Both the position numbers and the translations under genes were made by a program. The notes beneath the pieces were generated by a model that was not told the DNA's origin, did not search any database, and was given only the letters and a program-made list of their open reading frames with translations. 29,482 bases of DNA, from the NCBI GenBank assembly GCA_018716005.1, contig DVKN01000127.1, positions 1 to 29,482 on the forward strand, given 5' to 3'. Below are positions 29,105 to 29,482 of this stretch, one piece after another. Every line of letters begins with the position of its first letter. Within the stretch, counting starts at the first letter, position 1. The stretch comes from Candidatus Scatomorpha stercoravium (GTDB lineage: Bacteria > Bacillota > Clostridia > Oscillospirales > Oscillospiraceae).

Positions 29105-29482
29105 TACTCAGCAGCCTCCTTCGCGGATTCTACGGGAGCCGGGATCTCAACCTTGGCCTCCCGGGCGGCCTTCTCCTTCTTCTCGGCGCTCTTGCGCAGA
29201 GCGTACTGCATGAGCGCGAGCAGGCTGGCCAGCGTGAGGAAGCCTCCGAAGGGCATTATGAGTATCGTCGCGCCGAACTGCTCGGGGAAGATGCGTATGC
29301 CGGCGGCGGAGCCGTCGAAGGATACGCGGAGCGCGCCGTCGACTATCTCAAAAATGCCGGTGCCGAAGGTGCCGGAGCCTAGCAGCTCGCGGATAAGGCA
29401 CATGGCCACGAGGACGACCGTGTAGCCGAAGCCCTGGAAGATGCCGTCCCAGAAGCTCGGGCCTATGGGCTCGTACTGACAG
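29104..29482 (-). CDS. rnfE: Rnf complex membrane subunit RnfE, C-terminal part
   Basis: The frame is open to the window edge and encodes the last 126 residues of RnfE, homologous to RnfA and part of the same membrane core. CQYEPIGPSFWDGIFQGFGY and then LIRELLGSGTFG are family motifs at the start of the visible part; PFGGFLTLASLLALMQ is the last helix. A lysine/alanine-rich tail (about 30 residues) follows that helix, as in several Firmicutes RnfE proteins. An internal ATG at 29407-29409 is not the start, because coding similarity continues upstream to the edge. Gene order E-A-B fits the common rnfCDGEAB operon; C, D and G are presumably just outside. Confidence 0.95.
   Translation of the reverse strand, partial: CQYEPIGPSFWDGIFQGFGYTVVLVAMCLIRELLGSGTFGTGIFEIVDGALRVSFDGSAAGIRIFPEQFGATILIMPFGGFLTLASLLALMQYALRKSAEKKEKAAREAKVEIPAPVESAKEAAE

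Noticed and set aside
1..29482. CRISPR array, insertion sequence or prophage
   Set aside because: No regularly spaced repeats, transposase, integrase or phage structural genes were seen on either strand.

Overview
The window is a GC-rich, gene-dense bacterial chromosome segment. The gene set points to a strictly anaerobic Clostridia-type Firmicute, probably near Oscillospiraceae/Ruminococcaceae: an HrcA/CIRCE-controlled hrcA-grpE-dnaK operon, an Rnf complex (rnfE-rnfA-rnfB), a type III pantothenate kinase beside an ECF S-component, a Noc-like ParB protein, YmdB, a YhaO/YhaN pair, VanZ, KtrAB and HypA/HypB. The lineage is inferred from gene content, not from a phylogenetic marker. No phage, insertion sequence, CRISPR array or integron was seen, so this reads as core chromosome with a few poorly characterised modules.

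Layout. 1-2246 (-): heat-shock operon hrcA-grpE-dnaK (dnaK cut by the window edge) with a clear promoter and CIRCE operator. 2327-4704 (+): two translationally coupled lipoproteins, one PstS-like and one with WG repeats, ending in a strong terminator. 4967-5173 (+): small DUF378 membrane protein. 5265-9025 (-): OmpR-family response regulator, sensor kinase and membrane-anchored HtrA protease; matching hexamer repeats lie upstream of both the regulator and the protease. 9125-9937 (+): Noc-like protein. 9938-14467 (-): ymdB-yhaO-yhaN-B3/4-domain operon with overlapping genes. 14530-14739 (+): 56-residue small protein. 14761-16260 (+): panT-like ECF S-component and coaX. 16284-16452 (-): tRNA-Arg(ACG) with its own promoter and terminator. 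16493-20586 (-): hypB, an 895-residue iron-sulfur flavoprotein and hypA. 20636-24889 (+): MoxR-type ATPase, VWA protein, FMN-dependent alpha-hydroxy-acid dehydrogenase-like protein and an unknown 149-residue protein. 24874-27580 (-): ktrB-ktrA-vanZ. 27652-29482 (-): rnfE (partial), rnfA and rnfB.

How the genes work together. Several blocks are housekeeping: protein folding, envelope stress, coenzyme A synthesis, potassium uptake and Rnf energy conservation. The least understood part is 16.5-24.9 kb. There a nickel-chaperone pair (HypA/HypB) brackets a multi-cluster Fe-S/FAD enzyme and is transcribed divergently from a MoxR-VWA chaperone-like pair followed by a flavoenzyme and an unknown protein. 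Whether the two halves form one metallo-enzyme maturation system is inference. The other notable signals are the shared regulator-box motif in the two-component/HtrA region, a 31-bp perfect palindrome over the ktrB -10 box, and a structured repeat-rich gap between hypB and the flavoprotein gene.
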